Assembly (NCBI GenBank): GCA_025699075.1
Contig: JAILWG010000002.1
Span: 1-56,047 of the forward strand
DNA: 56,047 bases
DNA from: Candidatus Nitrosopumilus sp.
GTDB lineage: Archaea; Thermoproteota; Nitrososphaeria; Nitrososphaerales; Nitrosopumilaceae
Reading direction: 5' to 3'
The translations under genes and the position numbers were made by a program. The stretch's first letter is position 1. The number at the start of each line of letters is the position of its first letter. This document shows, in pieces, positions 45,218 to 54,717 of the stretch. The notes beneath the pieces were generated by a model that searched no databases, had not been told where the DNA came from, and saw only the letters and a list, made by a program, of their open reading frames with translations.

Positions 45218-47125
45218 TTACAAATTTTCTATTTTCTTTTTAATATTTTCTAAAAGAATATTGTTGATTATTTCCCCTGAAGCCTTTCCTCTTAATTCTT
45301 TCATGACAATCCCCATCAATGGTCCAATTGCTCTTTCTTTTTGATTTCTGATTATTCCTTCATTTTTATCCACAATTTCTTCAATAATTTTTTCTAAATC
45401 TTCTTCATTTACTGATTTTATTGAAGCGTTTTTCATGGCTTCATCTGTAGTTTTTGATTTTCCGGACATGATATTCTCAAATATTATTTCAATTGACTCT
45501 TTTGCGATTTTTCCTTCTTTTAATAATTGAAATAACTTGAAAATCTCCTCATTTTTTAACAAATTTGAGTCCAATCCACTTCTTTCTAAATTTGTTATTG
45601 TTGAACAGAGTATTGATGCAACAAATGTTGGATTAGAATCAATTTCTTCAATAATTTTCTCAAATAATCCAATATATCTTGAATCAAAAATTTGTTCGGC
45701 AAGTTGAGAATTTATTTTGTATTTAGTTTCCAGTCCCTTAATGGAATCATCCCATGATTTTGGTATATTTTTTTCAGCTTCTGATAATTCCTCTTTTGTA
45801 ACAATTATTGGAGGAATGTCTGTTTCAGGATACATTCTCGCTGCACCTGGTCTTGGTCTAAGAAATTTTGTTTCTCCTGATTGTGTAGCTAATCTTGTAT
45901 CTATTGGAATTCCATGATCTCTGATATGTTCAATTCTTAAAATTATTTGATCTACTACGATGTGTATATTTTCTTTAGGTGACGCTAAAATTAAAAATGC
46001 GTCGTTTTCTTTAATTCCTGCAAATTTCTTTAAATCTTCTAAATCTGATTGCTCCACTCCGTAATTTGGAAGTTCATCTGAATGAAACACTCCTCCTATT
46101 CCAAAAAATCTTACTAATTCTGCTACTTCTTTTCCCAATCTGATACCTTCATATGGTGAAAATCCAAATATGCCCGCCATATTTTTAAAAGATATGAAGA
46201 CTATTTTCTGCCCTTTCTTTATTGCATTTTGAATAATTTTTGAATTACATTTTAAAAATAATTCTGTAATATCTTTTTTATCACTATTTTCAAATTTCCA
46301 ATCTGTCTCCTGTATTTTTTTTGAGATTTGTAATAAACCATGTTGTCTTTTGGCTTCATATTCAACAACTTTTTCTAATTGATCTAGCTGTTGTACTCCT
46401 TTTACTTCTATTACGATCCCTTTTCCATCTTTAATTGAAACATTAACATCTTGTCTAATCGATCCTAAACCTCTTTTCACTTTTTTTGTACTTCTCAAAA
46501 TTCTCCCTAAAGATAATGCAATTTTTTTAATTTCTGTTAATTCTACTTGAAAGGGCTCTGTTGCAATTTCAATTAATGGAACTCCTAATCGTTCCAAACC
46601 GAATTTTCTAACAGAATCTTCCTCCCCCAATATTTTAGCTGCATCTTCCTCTAAACAAATGGATTGAATTCCTACCCTTGTTTCTCCTGAATTATAGAAT
46701 CCTCCCTGTGAAATTAACATGGTACGTTGAAATCCTGTTGTGTTTGAACCATCTATGACTGTTTTTCTCATAGGGTAAATTTCACTAAAAATATTTGATT
46801 TTAAAGCAGAAGAAATTATTAATGCAATTTTTTTTGCATCTTCATCTATTTCATGTGGAGGTTCTTCATCTTGTTCGACTAAGCAACTACTTTCATGATT
46901 TGCGTAATACATGATTATTTTAGATTTTGTATTTTCAAACAATGCAGCAGGATCAAATTCACCTAATTCACTTTTAGATGCTCGTAATTTTCTTTTGAAT
47001 TTGATTGAATACTCATCTGATTCAATTGGAGCACAATTACAGAACAATTTTTTGTTAGTTGCTAACTGCTGATGTATTTCTAATCCTATTTTGACACCTA
47101 GATCCTTGATTGAAATTTTTTCCAT
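45218..47125 (-). CDS. gatE: Glu-tRNA(Gln) amidotransferase subunit E
   Basis: Archaea-specific partner of GatD; it phosphorylates and amidates Glu-tRNA(Gln) to make Gln-tRNA(Gln). 635 residues. N-terminal GatB/E cradle: VKIGLEIHQQLAT, FCNC with a conserved Cys pair, an EQDEEPPHEID acidic block, TVIDGSNTTGFQRTMLIS and IRQDVNVSIKDGKGIVIEVKGVQQLD. An AspRS-like insertion and a C-terminal YqeY-like helical tail (RAIGPLMGIVMKELRGKASGEIIN) follow. It lies 11 bp downstream of gatD, one operon. Confidence 0.
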   Translation of the reverse strand: MEKISIKDLGVKIGLEIHQQLATNKKLFCNCAPIESDEYSIKFKRKLRASKSELGEFDPAALFENTKSKIIMYYANHESSCLVEQDEEPPHEIDEDAKKIALIISSALKSNIFSEIYPMRKTVIDGSNTTGFQRTMLISQGGFYNSGETRVGIQSICLEEDAAKILGEEDSVRKFGLERLGVPLIEIATEPFQVELTEIKKIALSLGRILRSTKKVKRGLGSIRQDVNVSIKDGKGIVIEVKGVQQLDQLEKVVEYEAKRQHGLLQISKKIQETDWKFENSDKKDITELFLKCNSKIIQNAIKKGQKIVFISFKNMAGIFGFSPYEGIRLGKEVAELVRFFGIGGVFHSDELPNYGVEQSDLEDLKKFAGIKENDAFLILASPKENIHIVVDQIILRIEHIRDHGIPIDTRLATQSGETKFLRPRPGAARMYPETDIPPIIVTKEELSEAEKNIPKSWDDSIKGLETKYKINSQLAEQIFDSRYIGLFEKIIEEIDSNPTFVASILCSTITNLERSGLDSNLLKNEEIFKLFQLLKEGKIAKESIEIIFENIMSGKSKTTDEAMKNASIKSVNEEDLEKIIEEIVDKNEGIIRNQKERAIGPLMGIVMKELRGKASGEIINNILLENIKKKIENL

Positions 47126-47136
47126 ACTATCACTTG

Positions 47137-48426
47137 TTATATTGAAAATTCAGATGCAATTTTACCCAGCATAATTTCTTTGATCTCCTCAAGATTTTCC
47201 GTGTTTCCAGTAACCCACATTGCCTTGACTAATGCAGTTTCTGGAATCATGTTTTCTAGAGGAATTATTCCTAAATCAAGTAAATCTCTTCCACTTTCAT
47301 ATACTGTCATTCTTACTCTGCCATCTATACACTGAGAAGTCATTCCCATAAAGATGCCTTTTTCATTTGCCATCTTTACAACTGGGTACATATTTTTCCC
47401 AATATGTCCAAGTCCAGTCCCCTCAAAAATTATTGCTTTATAGTTAGAATCTATGATATTTTTCAAAAAAGATGGATCATATCCTGGGTGATATTTTACT
47501 AGTGCAACTTTTTCATTAATCTTTATTTTAGGTTCGAATTCTTTAATTGTAAAAAAATCTGTTTTCATATTTTTATGGATTTCATTATTTACAATTAAAA
47601 ATGCAGGATCATCTCCTATTGTTTGAAATGCTCCTCTCTTACTAGTGTGGTTTTTTCTTACTCTTGTACCTATATGACATGCAATTGTTTCATCATTTTC
47701 ATCTTGATGCATTGCAATGTATACTCCATTTGTTTTACATTCCGTTAGAAATTTTGCAGCTCCAATTAGATTTAATGCTGCATCTGATGATGCACGATCT
47801 GATGATCTTTGTGAGCCTACCAATACTATTGGTATTGGAAAACCAGCTAATGAAAAAGAAAGATATGATGATGTATAATGCATAGTATCTGTACCATGTG
47901 CAATAATAATTCCTAAATAATTTGATTTAGAATATTTTTTTATTTCTTCAGCAATTTTTAACCAATGTTCGGGCATAATATTTTCAGAATATTCTGAAAA
48001 TAGTACTTTTGCCTCTATGTTTGCAATTTTAGCAAGCTCAGGAACAGATGAATTCAATTCTTCAGCTGTTAACAATGGTGTAACTGCACCCGTTCTATAA
48101 TCGATCTTACTAGCTATTGTACCTCCAGTTGATAATAACAAAACATTTGGTAAATTTTCATTTCTTTCTATTTTTTCATTTTTTTCAATAGTTTTTTCTA
48201 TGGGTGGATTTTTTTCTACTTTTTCAATTTTGGAAATTTCTAAACCAATATTGTATCCACTCTTTAATTTCAAAACAATATGTTTATCATCACTATGTTC
48301 ATACCTTGGCATAATTATTCCTGAATAAGTGATATCAGCTAAAATTTTTACAGAATCTCCTATAGAAATTTGATTTATTTTAAGAAATTCTAATGAGTTT
48401 CCAGCATATCCAGTATATTCTGACAT
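47137..48426 (-). CDS. gatD: Glu-tRNA(Gln) amidotransferase subunit D
   Basis: Asparaginase-like glutaminase that supplies ammonia to GatE. 429 residues. The N-terminal ~80 residues form the GatD-specific small domain. The asparaginase core follows with LLSTGGTIASKIDY (first catalytic Thr) and IIAHGTDTMHYTSSYLSF (second Thr-Asp pair). First gene of gatD-gatE; a TATA-like box at 48447-48455 overlaps the end of the cdc48 gene next to it. Confidence 0.
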   Translation of the reverse strand: MSEYTGYAGNSLEFLKINQISIGDSVKILADITYSGIIMPRYEHSDDKHIVLKLKSGYNIGLEISKIEKVEKNPPIEKTIEKNEKIERNENLPNVLLLSTGGTIASKIDYRTGAVTPLLTAEELNSSVPELAKIANIEAKVLFSEYSENIMPEHWLKIAEEIKKYSKSNYLGIIIAHGTDTMHYTSSYLSFSLAGFPIPIVLVGSQRSSDRASSDAALNLIGAAKFLTECKTNGVYIAMHQDENDETIACHIGTRVRKNHTSKRGAFQTIGDDPAFLIVNNEIHKNMKTDFFTIKEFEPKIKINEKVALVKYHPGYDPSFLKNIIDSNYKAIIFEGTGLGHIGKNMYPVVKMANEKGIFMGMTSQCIDGRVRMTVYESGRDLLDLGIIPLENMIPETALVKAMWVTGNTENLEEIKEIMLGKIASEFSI

Positions 48427-48446
48427 TTATGAGAATTAGGTTTGTT

Positions 48447-48455
48447 ATTTAATTA
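48447..48455 (-). promoter_or_regulatory. TATA-like box for gatD-gatE
   Basis: atttaatta centred ~25 bp before the gatD ATG at 48426, in the 32-bp gap after the cdc48 stop. Confidence 0.
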
Positions 48456-48458
48456 AAA

Positions 48459-50645
48459 CTACCTGTAATAGGAAGCTACTAATTTTTCGCCCATCTTGAG
48501 ATCTTTTTGCTCTCTTACTTTTTTGACTGCTTCTTCAAAGTGTTTCATTGTAACTTTGGCTTCTACGTCACTTTTCTCAATATCTTTCACATCTGGATGT
48601 GAGTCCAAGAATTCATGAATTACTAGAGACACTGCAGTATTTGCAATAGATGCTGTATCTGCTCCGCTGAGTCCATCAGTTATTTCTGAAAGTTTATCAA
48701 AGTCAACATGTTGAGGATCTTTTTCATCACTAATTGTTGGGATTTTTTCAGCATTAATTTTCAATATACTCTTTCTACTTTCTTTATCTGGAAGTGGAAT
48801 CTGAATAATTTTATCAAATCTTCCTGGTCTTAGTAATGCAGGGTCAATCATATCTGCTCTGTTTGTTGCAGCTAAAACTATGACTCCATGCATATTCTCC
48901 ATTCCATCTAATTCTGTTAATAATTGACTGACTACTCTTTCAGTAACTGCTGTTTCTCCACCAGCCCCTCTGATTGGTGCAATTGAGTCAATTTCATCAA
49001 AGAAAACAACACATGGTGCTGATTGACGTGCCCGTTTGAAAATTTCCCTAATTCCTCTTTCTGATTCTCCAACCCATTTTGATAAGAGTTCAGGACCTCT
49101 AACTGAAACAAAGTTTGCCTCACTTTGAGTTGCAACAGCTTTTGCAAGTAATGTTTTACCTGTACCACTTGGTCCGTGTAATAATATACCTCTTGGCATA
49201 CTGTGTCCTAATTTATCATAAAGGCCTGGATATTTCATTGGCCATTCTACTGCTTCTTGTAATTCTCGTTTAACATCTTCTAATCCTCCTACATCTTCCC
49301 ATTTCACATCTGGATTTTCGATGAAAACTTCTCGCATTCCTGATGGTGTTACTTCAATCAAGGCTTTCTGAAAATCTTCATGATTTACAATTAACTTATC
49401 CAAAGTTTCAGGAGGAAGTTTTTCTTCTTCTAAATTTAAAACTGGTAATAATCTTCTCAAACATTTCATTGCTGCTTCTTTACAAAGATATTCTAAGTCT
49501 GCACCAACATATCCATGACTTACTGCGGAGATTTTTTCCATATTGACATCATCTGATAATGGCATGTTTCTACTATGAATTGCAAGAATGTCTTTTCTTC
49601 CTTTTTTATCTGGAACCTTTATCTCAATTTCTCTATCAAATCTTCCAGGTCTTCTAAGTGCAGGATCAATTGCATTTGGTCTATTTGTTGCAGAAATAAC
49701 GATTACTTTACCTCTTGCTTCTAATCCATCCATCAATGATAACATTTGAGAAACAACTCTTCTTTCAACTTCTCCAGTGACTTCTTCTCTTTTTGGTGCA
49801 ATTGAATCAATTTCATCAACAAAGATTATTGATGGAGCTTTTTCTCTTGCTTCCTTGAAAATCTCTCTTAGTCTTGCTTCACTCTCCCCATAGAACTTAC
49901 TCATAATTTCTGGACCTGAGATACTGATAAAATGTGCATTACTTTCATTTGCAACTGCTTTTGCAAGTAATGTTTTACCTGTACCTGGTGGACCATATAA
50001 CAAAACACCCTTTGGTGCTTCTATTCCTAATTTCTCAAAAATTTCTGGATGTCTTAAAGGAAGTTCAATCATCTCTCTAACTTTTTTAATTTCATTTGAA
50101 ATTCCACCAATGTCTTCATAGGTTACTTGTGGAACTCCACGTAATGTTTCTCCTTTTTCTGCAATATGGAAAACAGTTTTTTGAGTTACTAAAACAGCAT
50201 CAGCTGATGGGTTTACTCCTATTACTTGAAAAGTCAAACGTCCACCAAAGTATGGAACCATTACATTATCGCCTTTAATCAAAGGAACACTTTCTAAAGC
50301 ATCGGCAAGATATCTCTCATCAATTGGTGGAATTGCCTCTAGTGGGGCAACTACTACTTTTTCTGCAGCTACTGCTTTTATTTTTCTAACAGAAATTGTA
50401 TCTCCAATTGCTATTCCTGAATTATTTCGTCCAAGTCCGTCAATTCTGATAATTCCTTTTCCTTCATCTGAAGGATAAAGTGGAAGACATTTTGCAACTG
50501 TTCTTCTTTTACCCTTAATTTCAATAACATCGCCAGTAGAGGCATTTAGTGTATCCATAGAATCATAATCAATTCTTGCTACTCCTCTTCCAACATCTCT
50601 TGTATATGCTTCAAGAACTTTGAGAGAAAGAGCATTTTGACTCAT
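48459..50645 (-). CDS. cdc48: CDC48/VCP-like AAA+ ATPase
   Basis: Hexameric unfoldase that extracts and unfolds proteins, often feeding the proteasome. 728 residues from ATG 50645. A TTG 15 bases upstream is in frame, but a perfect TATA-like element sits 26 bp before the ATG. The N-domain is the double-psi barrel (residues ~5-185). D1 has Walker A GPPGTGKT, Walker B FVDEIDS and the SRH region. D2 has Walker A GPSGTGKT, Walker [11 protein letters not shown] and Arg fingers in RPGRFD. It lacks the metazoan C-terminal tail. Confidence 0.
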   Translation of the reverse strand: MSQNALSLKVLEAYTRDVGRGVARIDYDSMDTLNASTGDVIEIKGKRRTVAKCLPLYPSDEGKGIIRIDGLGRNNSGIAIGDTISVRKIKAVAAEKVVVAPLEAIPPIDERYLADALESVPLIKGDNVMVPYFGGRLTFQVIGVNPSADAVLVTQKTVFHIAEKGETLRGVPQVTYEDIGGISNEIKKVREMIELPLRHPEIFEKLGIEAPKGVLLYGPPGTGKTLLAKAVANESNAHFISISGPEIMSKFYGESEARLREIFKEAREKAPSIIFVDEIDSIAPKREEVTGEVERRVVSQMLSLMDGLEARGKVIVISATNRPNAIDPALRRPGRFDREIEIKVPDKKGRKDILAIHSRNMPLSDDVNMEKISAVSHGYVGADLEYLCKEAAMKCLRRLLPVLNLEEEKLPPETLDKLIVNHEDFQKALIEVTPSGMREVFIENPDVKWEDVGGLEDVKRELQEAVEWPMKYPGLYDKLGHSMPRGILLHGPSGTGKTLLAKAVATQSEANFVSVRGPELLSKWVGESERGIREIFKRARQSAPCVVFFDEIDSIAPIRGAGGETAVTERVVSQLLTELDGMENMHGVIVLAATNRADMIDPALLRPGRFDKIIQIPLPDKESRKSILKINAEKIPTISDEKDPQHVDFDKLSEITDGLSGADTASIANTAVSLVIHEFLDSHPDVKDIEKSDVEAKVTMKHFEEAVKKVREQKDLKMGEKLVASYYR

Positions 50646-50666
50646 ATTCAATGGCCTCAATTCTAA

Positions 50667-50674
50667 TTTTTATA
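50667..50674 (-). promoter_or_regulatory. TATA box for cdc48
   Basis: tttttata on the plus strand (TATAAAAA on the coding strand), centred 26 bp before ATG 50645. The best TATA consensus in the window. Confidence 0.
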
Positions 50675-50718
50675 CCTTTGTGGTAATTTCCATAACTTAC
50701 AGAATGAAATACCACAAG

Positions 50719-50727
50719 CTTAAAATT
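50719..50727 (+). promoter_or_regulatory. TATA-like box for rpl2
   Basis: cttaaaatt centred ~29 bp before the TTG start at 50752. Confidence 0.
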
Positions 50728-50751
50728 CTCTTTAATTAGCAAACGATCAAC

Positions 50752-51486
50752 TTGGGTAAGAGACCATTAGTACGTAGACGAGGCCGTGGAGGCAATCAAT
50801 TTAGATCTACATCTACTGGTAAAGTAGGAGTAAAAGCAAATTATCCACGTTTTCCACTATCAGAGCAACATACAGGCGAAATTATCGATCTTGTTCATGA
50901 GCGTGGCAGAGAAGCTCCATTATCTAAAATTAGATTTGAAGATGGCTCTGTTTCATTTGTACCTGCCGTTCTTGGAACTACAGTTGGTACAACTTTACAA
51001 TTTGGGTTAAAATCAGAAATTGAAAAAGGCAATGTAATCAGTGTTCAAAACATTCCTGATGGTACAATTGTTTGTAATATTGAAAAACACTTTGGTGATG
51101 GCGGTGCTATTGTAAAATCAGCAGGTACTAATGCAACCATTTTTTCTCATGGTGATGATGGTGTAACTGTTAAACTTCCTTCTGGAAAATTCGCAACTCT
51201 CAATCCGAAAAATAGAGCCATGATTGGTACTCTTGCAGGTGGTGGAGCTAGTGAACGTCACTTTATGAGTGCAGGTAACAAATGGCGTAGTTTCAAAGCT
51301 AAAGGAAAGAAATATCCAATTGTTAGAGGTGTTGCTCAAGCAGCATATGTACACCCACACGGCGGTGGTCGTCACCAACACGTTGGACAAAGTTCCACTG
51401 TTTCAAGAGATGCTCCTCCTGGTGCAAAGGTAGGTAGCATCGCTGCAAGAAAGACTGGTAGAGCTAGAATTAAAGAAAGAAAGTAG
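50752..51486 (+). CDS. rpl2: 50S ribosomal protein L2
   Basis: Peptidyl-transferase-centre protein. 244 residues from TTG 50752. Typical start GKRPLVRRRGRGGNQFRS. The conserved GVAQAAYVHPHGGGRHQH block carries the key His, and the C-terminus is basic (RKTGRARIKERK). It is flanked by cdc48 and acyP, not by rpl23 and rps19 as in the usual archaeal S10 cluster. Confidence 0.
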   Translation: MGKRPLVRRRGRGGNQFRSTSTGKVGVKANYPRFPLSEQHTGEIIDLVHERGREAPLSKIRFEDGSVSFVPAVLGTTVGTTLQFGLKSEIEKGNVISVQNIPDGTIVCNIEKHFGDGGAIVKSAGTNATIFSHGDDGVTVKLPSGKFATLNPKNRAMIGTLAGGGASERHFMSAGNKWRSFKAKGKKYPIVRGVAQAAYVHPHGGGRHQHVGQSSTVSRDAPPGAKVGSIAARKTGRARIKERK

Positions 51487-51536
51487 TTTCTAATTTAACC
51501 TAAAATTGATTAATAGCTCAATGAAATATTGTTGTT

Positions 51537-51815
51537 GTGTCAAATCAACGTATTAGACTTTTTGTAACTGGTAAAGTACAGGGTGTCTTTTTCCGTCAAA
51601 CACTAAAAGTCATGGCAAAGAAAAATGATGTTTTTGGTTGGGTAAAAAACCTCGAAGATGGAAGGGTTGAAGCTGTTTTAGAAGGAGAAACTGAAAAAGT
51701 CAGCAGATTAATTGAATGGGCTCATGGTGGTCCCGCTAATGCACGAGTCGAAGATGTAGATATACGAAATGAAAAATTTACTGGAGAATTTTCAAAATTT
51801 GATGTATTGTACTAA
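51537..51815 (+). CDS. acyP: Acylphosphatase
   Basis: 92 residues from GTG 51537. Hydrolyses acyl phosphates. The signature TGKVQGVFFRQT contains the catalytic Arg, and FGWVKNLEDGRVEAVLEGE contains the catalytic Asn. Standard length for the family. It follows rpl2 by 50 bp in the same direction. Its TAA interlocks with the stop of the opposite hypothetical gene (ctaa, 51812-51815). Confidence 0.
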   Translation: MSNQRIRLFVTGKVQGVFFRQTLKVMAKKNDVFGWVKNLEDGRVEAVLEGETEKVSRLIEWAHGGPANARVEDVDIRNEKFTGEFSKFDVLY

Positions 51816-52144
51816 TGAATTTCTTCAAATGCATTTTTAATGATTTGAGTGACTATTGAAATTTCCTGATCTTTCTTCATCTGAATAATTTCTATTGGAT
51901 CTTTTCTGTTTTTTTGAATCTTGATAATTACACCTTCTCTTTCAGGTTCTACATCTACAAACCATCTAAACGTCATTGATTTACAAAAAACTACTCTATG
52001 CATTCTGACATCCTCTATCACTTTGTCTCCTAATGAGAAACAAAATTCCCTAATTGAGTCAAATAATGGTAATACGGAATTAGGAATTTGCTTCTTAAAA
52101 TCTTCATAATTTCTCTTATTTCCAAATGAAATAATTCCTTCCAT
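51812..52144 (-). CDS. Conserved-looking hypothetical protein, possibly DUF5655-like
   Basis: 110 residues. The central segment SIREFCFSLGDKVIEDVRMHRVVFC, then FRWFVDVEPEREGVIIKIQ, resembles the small DUF5655-type alpha-beta domain sometimes appended to nucleases; this match is from memory and weak. No transmembrane segment or zinc motif. It lies directly downstream of the SRP RNA gene on the same strand, about 30 bp apart. Confidence 0.
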   Translation of the reverse strand: MEGIISFGNKRNYEDFKKQIPNSVLPLFDSIREFCFSLGDKVIEDVRMHRVVFCKSMTFRWFVDVEPEREGVIIKIQKNRKDPIEIIQMKKDQEISIVTQIIKNAFEEIH

Positions 52145-52173
52145 GAGGTTGAAAATTTTATTTTAATTATAAA

Positions 52174-52489
52174 GGTAGTAGATCTGCTGGCTCCAGTCTA
52201 GACGAATAGCCCCATTTCAAGGCATACAAGATCCGCCACGTTGACGAGGAAGCGTGGATGCTCCACCTTAGGATTGCTCCCTCCCGGACCTCATCCCTTT
52301 CGATGGTTCGGTCTTAGAAGTTATCCCTTCGGATATTTCTAGTCCTGCAACCACCCGCCTCGGCGTGATTTCATTTCCGCACACCAAGCGGGAATTACCC
52401 TTCTAGAGATTTACCCAACAGTTGCTGATCTCTGCATATAGCCGGTTTCAGAATAGGGCACGGCTGGCACCCTGATCCTACCTACTACC
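52174..52489 (-). ncRNA. ffs: 7S signal recognition particle RNA
   Basis: Read on the minus strand. The 5' GGUAGUAG pairs with the 3' CUACUACC, closing a ~316-nt molecule, a usual archaeal size. The diagnostic helix-8 element AGGUCCGGGAGGGAGCA (plus-strand 52275-52291) contains the GNRA apical loop and the Ffh-binding internal loop bases. The region is far more GC-rich than its surroundings and has no coding frame. It is preceded by a well-placed TATA element and followed by T-rich DNA (52155-52173). Exact ends are inferred from pairing. Confidence 0.
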
Positions 52490-52510
52490 ATTTTTCCTAA
52501 GAAAGTATGT

Positions 52511-52517
52511 TATATTT
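52511..52517 (-). promoter_or_regulatory. TATA-like box for SRP RNA
   Basis: tatattt, in the 31-bp gap between the tRNA-thiolation gene and the SRP RNA, centred 25 bp before the inferred 5' end at 52489. Confidence 0.
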
Positions 52518-52520
52518 GCA

Positions 52521-53435
52521 TTAGGTTTGATTTTCTTTTAGTTTTAAAACTACACTACATACTGAGCATACATTACCTGTACAATCATTTCCACATTTTT
52601 CACATTTTGTTTTTTCTTTAGAGTTTGAATTTTTCATAACTTGTGATACTCTAAGAATTGATTGATACAAATTATTTTTTATTCCGCTATGTTGATTTTC
52701 TAATGAATTCAAAAATTCTCGAATCTCCGTCCTTATTCCTTCATTCATGTGTGGACAAGGCTCTGATTGAAATGGCATATCATTAGTGAATGCATAGAAA
52801 ACAATTTCAGATTCATAAATCTCACAAAATGGTTTTATTTTTCTTAAAGAATTCTCAGAAGTATCTGGATCCATCCAACCTATCTTAGTTGTATCACCTG
52901 ACAACATATTAATCACAAATGTTTGTAGAGTATCATCTAGGTTGTGACCTGTTGCAATTACATCTGCACCAATGTCTTTAGCAGCATGATCAATAGCTCT
53001 TCTTCTTAGTGTTCCGCAAATTGAACATGATGAAGTTTTTTCATTATCTCTTAAATTCAAAGCTTCATCAAGTGTCAATTCAAAAAGATCTTTGTAAGAA
53101 TAAACTTTGTGTTTTACATTTAATTCTGAACAAAACTTTTCAACAATTTCTAATGCTTCATTCCTATATCCTGGAATGCCTTCATCTATTGTAATTGCCA
53201 TTATTCTAAAACTGTGGGTCAAAGCCATTTCATTAATGATTTTTAGTAATGCTAGAGAATCTTTTCCTCCAGATACTGCAACCGCCACCAATTCATTATG
53301 TTTGATCATGTTATATTTTGAAATGGTTTTAGCTGTTTTTCTTACAATTGATCTTGAAAAACATTGCGAACAAAGATTTTCACCTGAATACTTTCTTGTA
53401 TATGCTGCAGGGTTTTCACATCTGTCACAATTCAT
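52521..53435 (-). CDS. ncsA: tRNA 2-thiolation enzyme, TtuA/NcsA (Ncs6-like)
   Basis: 304 residues. PP-loop SGGKDS near residue 55 activates the target uridine with ATP. An N-terminal zinc finger (CDRC…CSQC), a central CSICG together with a later CPH cysteine (the [4Fe-4S]-type catalytic cysteines), the TGHNLDDTLQTF motif and a C-terminal zinc finger (CEKCGNDCTGNVCSVC) place it in this family. It thiolates U34 of Lys, Glu and Gln tRNAs, or U54; family members differ and I cannot decide. TATA-like sequence near 53460. SRP RNA lies downstream. Confidence 0.
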   Translation of the reverse strand: MNCDRCENPAAYTRKYSGENLCSQCFSRSIVRKTAKTISKYNMIKHNELVAVAVSGGKDSLALLKIINEMALTHSFRIMAITIDEGIPGYRNEALEIVEKFCSELNVKHKVYSYKDLFELTLDEALNLRDNEKTSSCSICGTLRRRAIDHAAKDIGADVIATGHNLDDTLQTFVINMLSGDTTKIGWMDPDTSENSLRKIKPFCEIYESEIVFYAFTNDMPFQSEPCPHMNEGIRTEIREFLNSLENQHSGIKNNLYQSILRVSQVMKNSNSKEKTKCEKCGNDCTGNVCSVCSVVLKLKENQT

Positions 53436-53477
53436 GCCATTACAAAGTTTTTTTCATTAATGATTCTTTAGATATTT

Positions 53478-54674
53478 CTAAATTGTAAACCAGCCCGATT
53501 TCAAATACGATAAGGCAATGTTGAGGCCAAACAATCCAAAGGTAAATGCATAGATTCCCCACATTACAATATTTACTGACTTGTCTGAAATTCTTTTATC
53601 AATAATTGTATGAATGAATTTTCCCCCATCCAAAATTGGTAGAGGAAGCATATTGATAATGCCAATAAAAAATGAGATCATCCAAAGCCATAGCAAGAAC
53701 ATTGATACATTTGGATCATTCCATTCGATGAAATTCATTATTGGTTTGTATGCAAATGTATTATCTCTCATAATGCCAATTAATCCTCTTTCAGGATCTT
53801 CAGGTGAAGACATTATTTCTACAGGGAAGTTTAATGCTTGACCATCCCTGATTACAGAAACACTTGCAGTATCTCCCGGACTCAGAACAGGAAAATCTAT
53901 CGGACTGAATATCTGTATACCATTAATTGATGTAATGATGTCATTTGCAAGTAATCCTGCTTGTTCAGCACCAGAATTTTCAATTATTGAAAGTATCAAA
54001 ACTCCTTCAGGGAGTTCATAGAACACACTTAGAAGTGGTTCAGGTAAAACCATTGCAAAAAATGGATTTGTTAACAAAATAACGCCCAACACAAATGCAA
54101 ACATTACATTTGATGTGGCACCTGCACCAATCACTCTTAATTTTGAAATCTTTTTGGCTTTCTCGAATTCCTCTTCGTCTGGTTCTACAAATCCTGCAAA
54201 CATTGCAATGAATATGGCAAATCCGCCCGTTTTGATTTTAATTTTTTCAAGAGCTGCTACAATACCATGTGCTCCTTCATGAATTACAAGTACAACAGGA
54301 ATAGATAGTAAAAAGTATGTAATTGATGATGCCGATGTTAATGTTACACCTGGAATAAGTACTGTCAACTCTGAAAATTCTGATTGTGCTACAAAAAAGT
54401 TTGAAACATTATTTAGCAAAAACCAAAAAGCAAATCCCATCATGATAAAACCTGCAATTACACTTGTATCTGCAAAAACTTGTATGCCTCTTTTAGTTCT
54501 GCTCAAAATTTTTAAAAGAACTTTATTTACGCCCTTGTTTTTATACACAAGACTGTATGCCTTAATCTCAAAACCATACTTTTCAAATTTTAGAGCTTTT
54601 GCAATAATTACGATTACTACCCAAGCCATCAAGACATAGATTATCGAATTTTGAGTAATAAAATCAAGTTCCAA
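53478..54674 (-). CDS. M50-family site-2-type intramembrane metalloprotease with PDZ domain
   Basis: 398 residues from TTG 54674. A longer frame reaches back through cutA but is unsupported, because it would cover the whole divergent promoter and 98 bases of cutA. Zinc motif HEGAHG (HExxH) in a membrane helix, and PLPILDGGK as the downstream Asp motif. About six to eight membrane helices. A PDZ domain (VLILSIIENSGAEQAGLLANDI…) sits between the two catalytic halves. The family cleaves membrane-bound regulators or signal-peptide remnants. Confidence 0.
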   Translation of the reverse strand: MELDFITQNSIIYVLMAWVVIVIIAKALKFEKYGFEIKAYSLVYKNKGVNKVLLKILSRTKRGIQVFADTSVIAGFIMMGFAFWFLLNNVSNFFVAQSEFSELTVLIPGVTLTSASSITYFLLSIPVVLVIHEGAHGIVAALEKIKIKTGGFAIFIAMFAGFVEPDEEEFEKAKKISKLRVIGAGATSNVMFAFVLGVILLTNPFFAMVLPEPLLSVFYELPEGVLILSIIENSGAEQAGLLANDIITSINGIQIFSPIDFPVLSPGDTASVSVIRDGQALNFPVEIMSSPEDPERGLIGIMRDNTFAYKPIMNFIEWNDPNVSMFLLWLWMISFFIGIINMLPLPILDGGKFIHTIIDKRISDKSVNIVMWGIYAFTFGLFGLNIALSYLKSGWFTI

Positions 54675-54688
54675 ACTAATTGTAATTT

Positions 54689-54694
54689 TTTTAA
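54689..54694 (+). promoter_or_regulatory. TATA-like box for cutA
   Basis: ttttaa centred 27 bp before the cutA ATG at 54718. The best candidate for the protease gene (gacatttatc, 54701-54710) lies between this box and cutA, so the two divergent promoters are interleaved in a 43-bp gap. Confidence 0.
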
Positions 54695-54717
54695 GGTACG
54701 GACATTTATCGTTTACT

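Noticed and set aside
45123..45344. Plus-strand open frame over tRNA-Leu
   Set aside because: It reads through the tRNA and then antisense to gatE.
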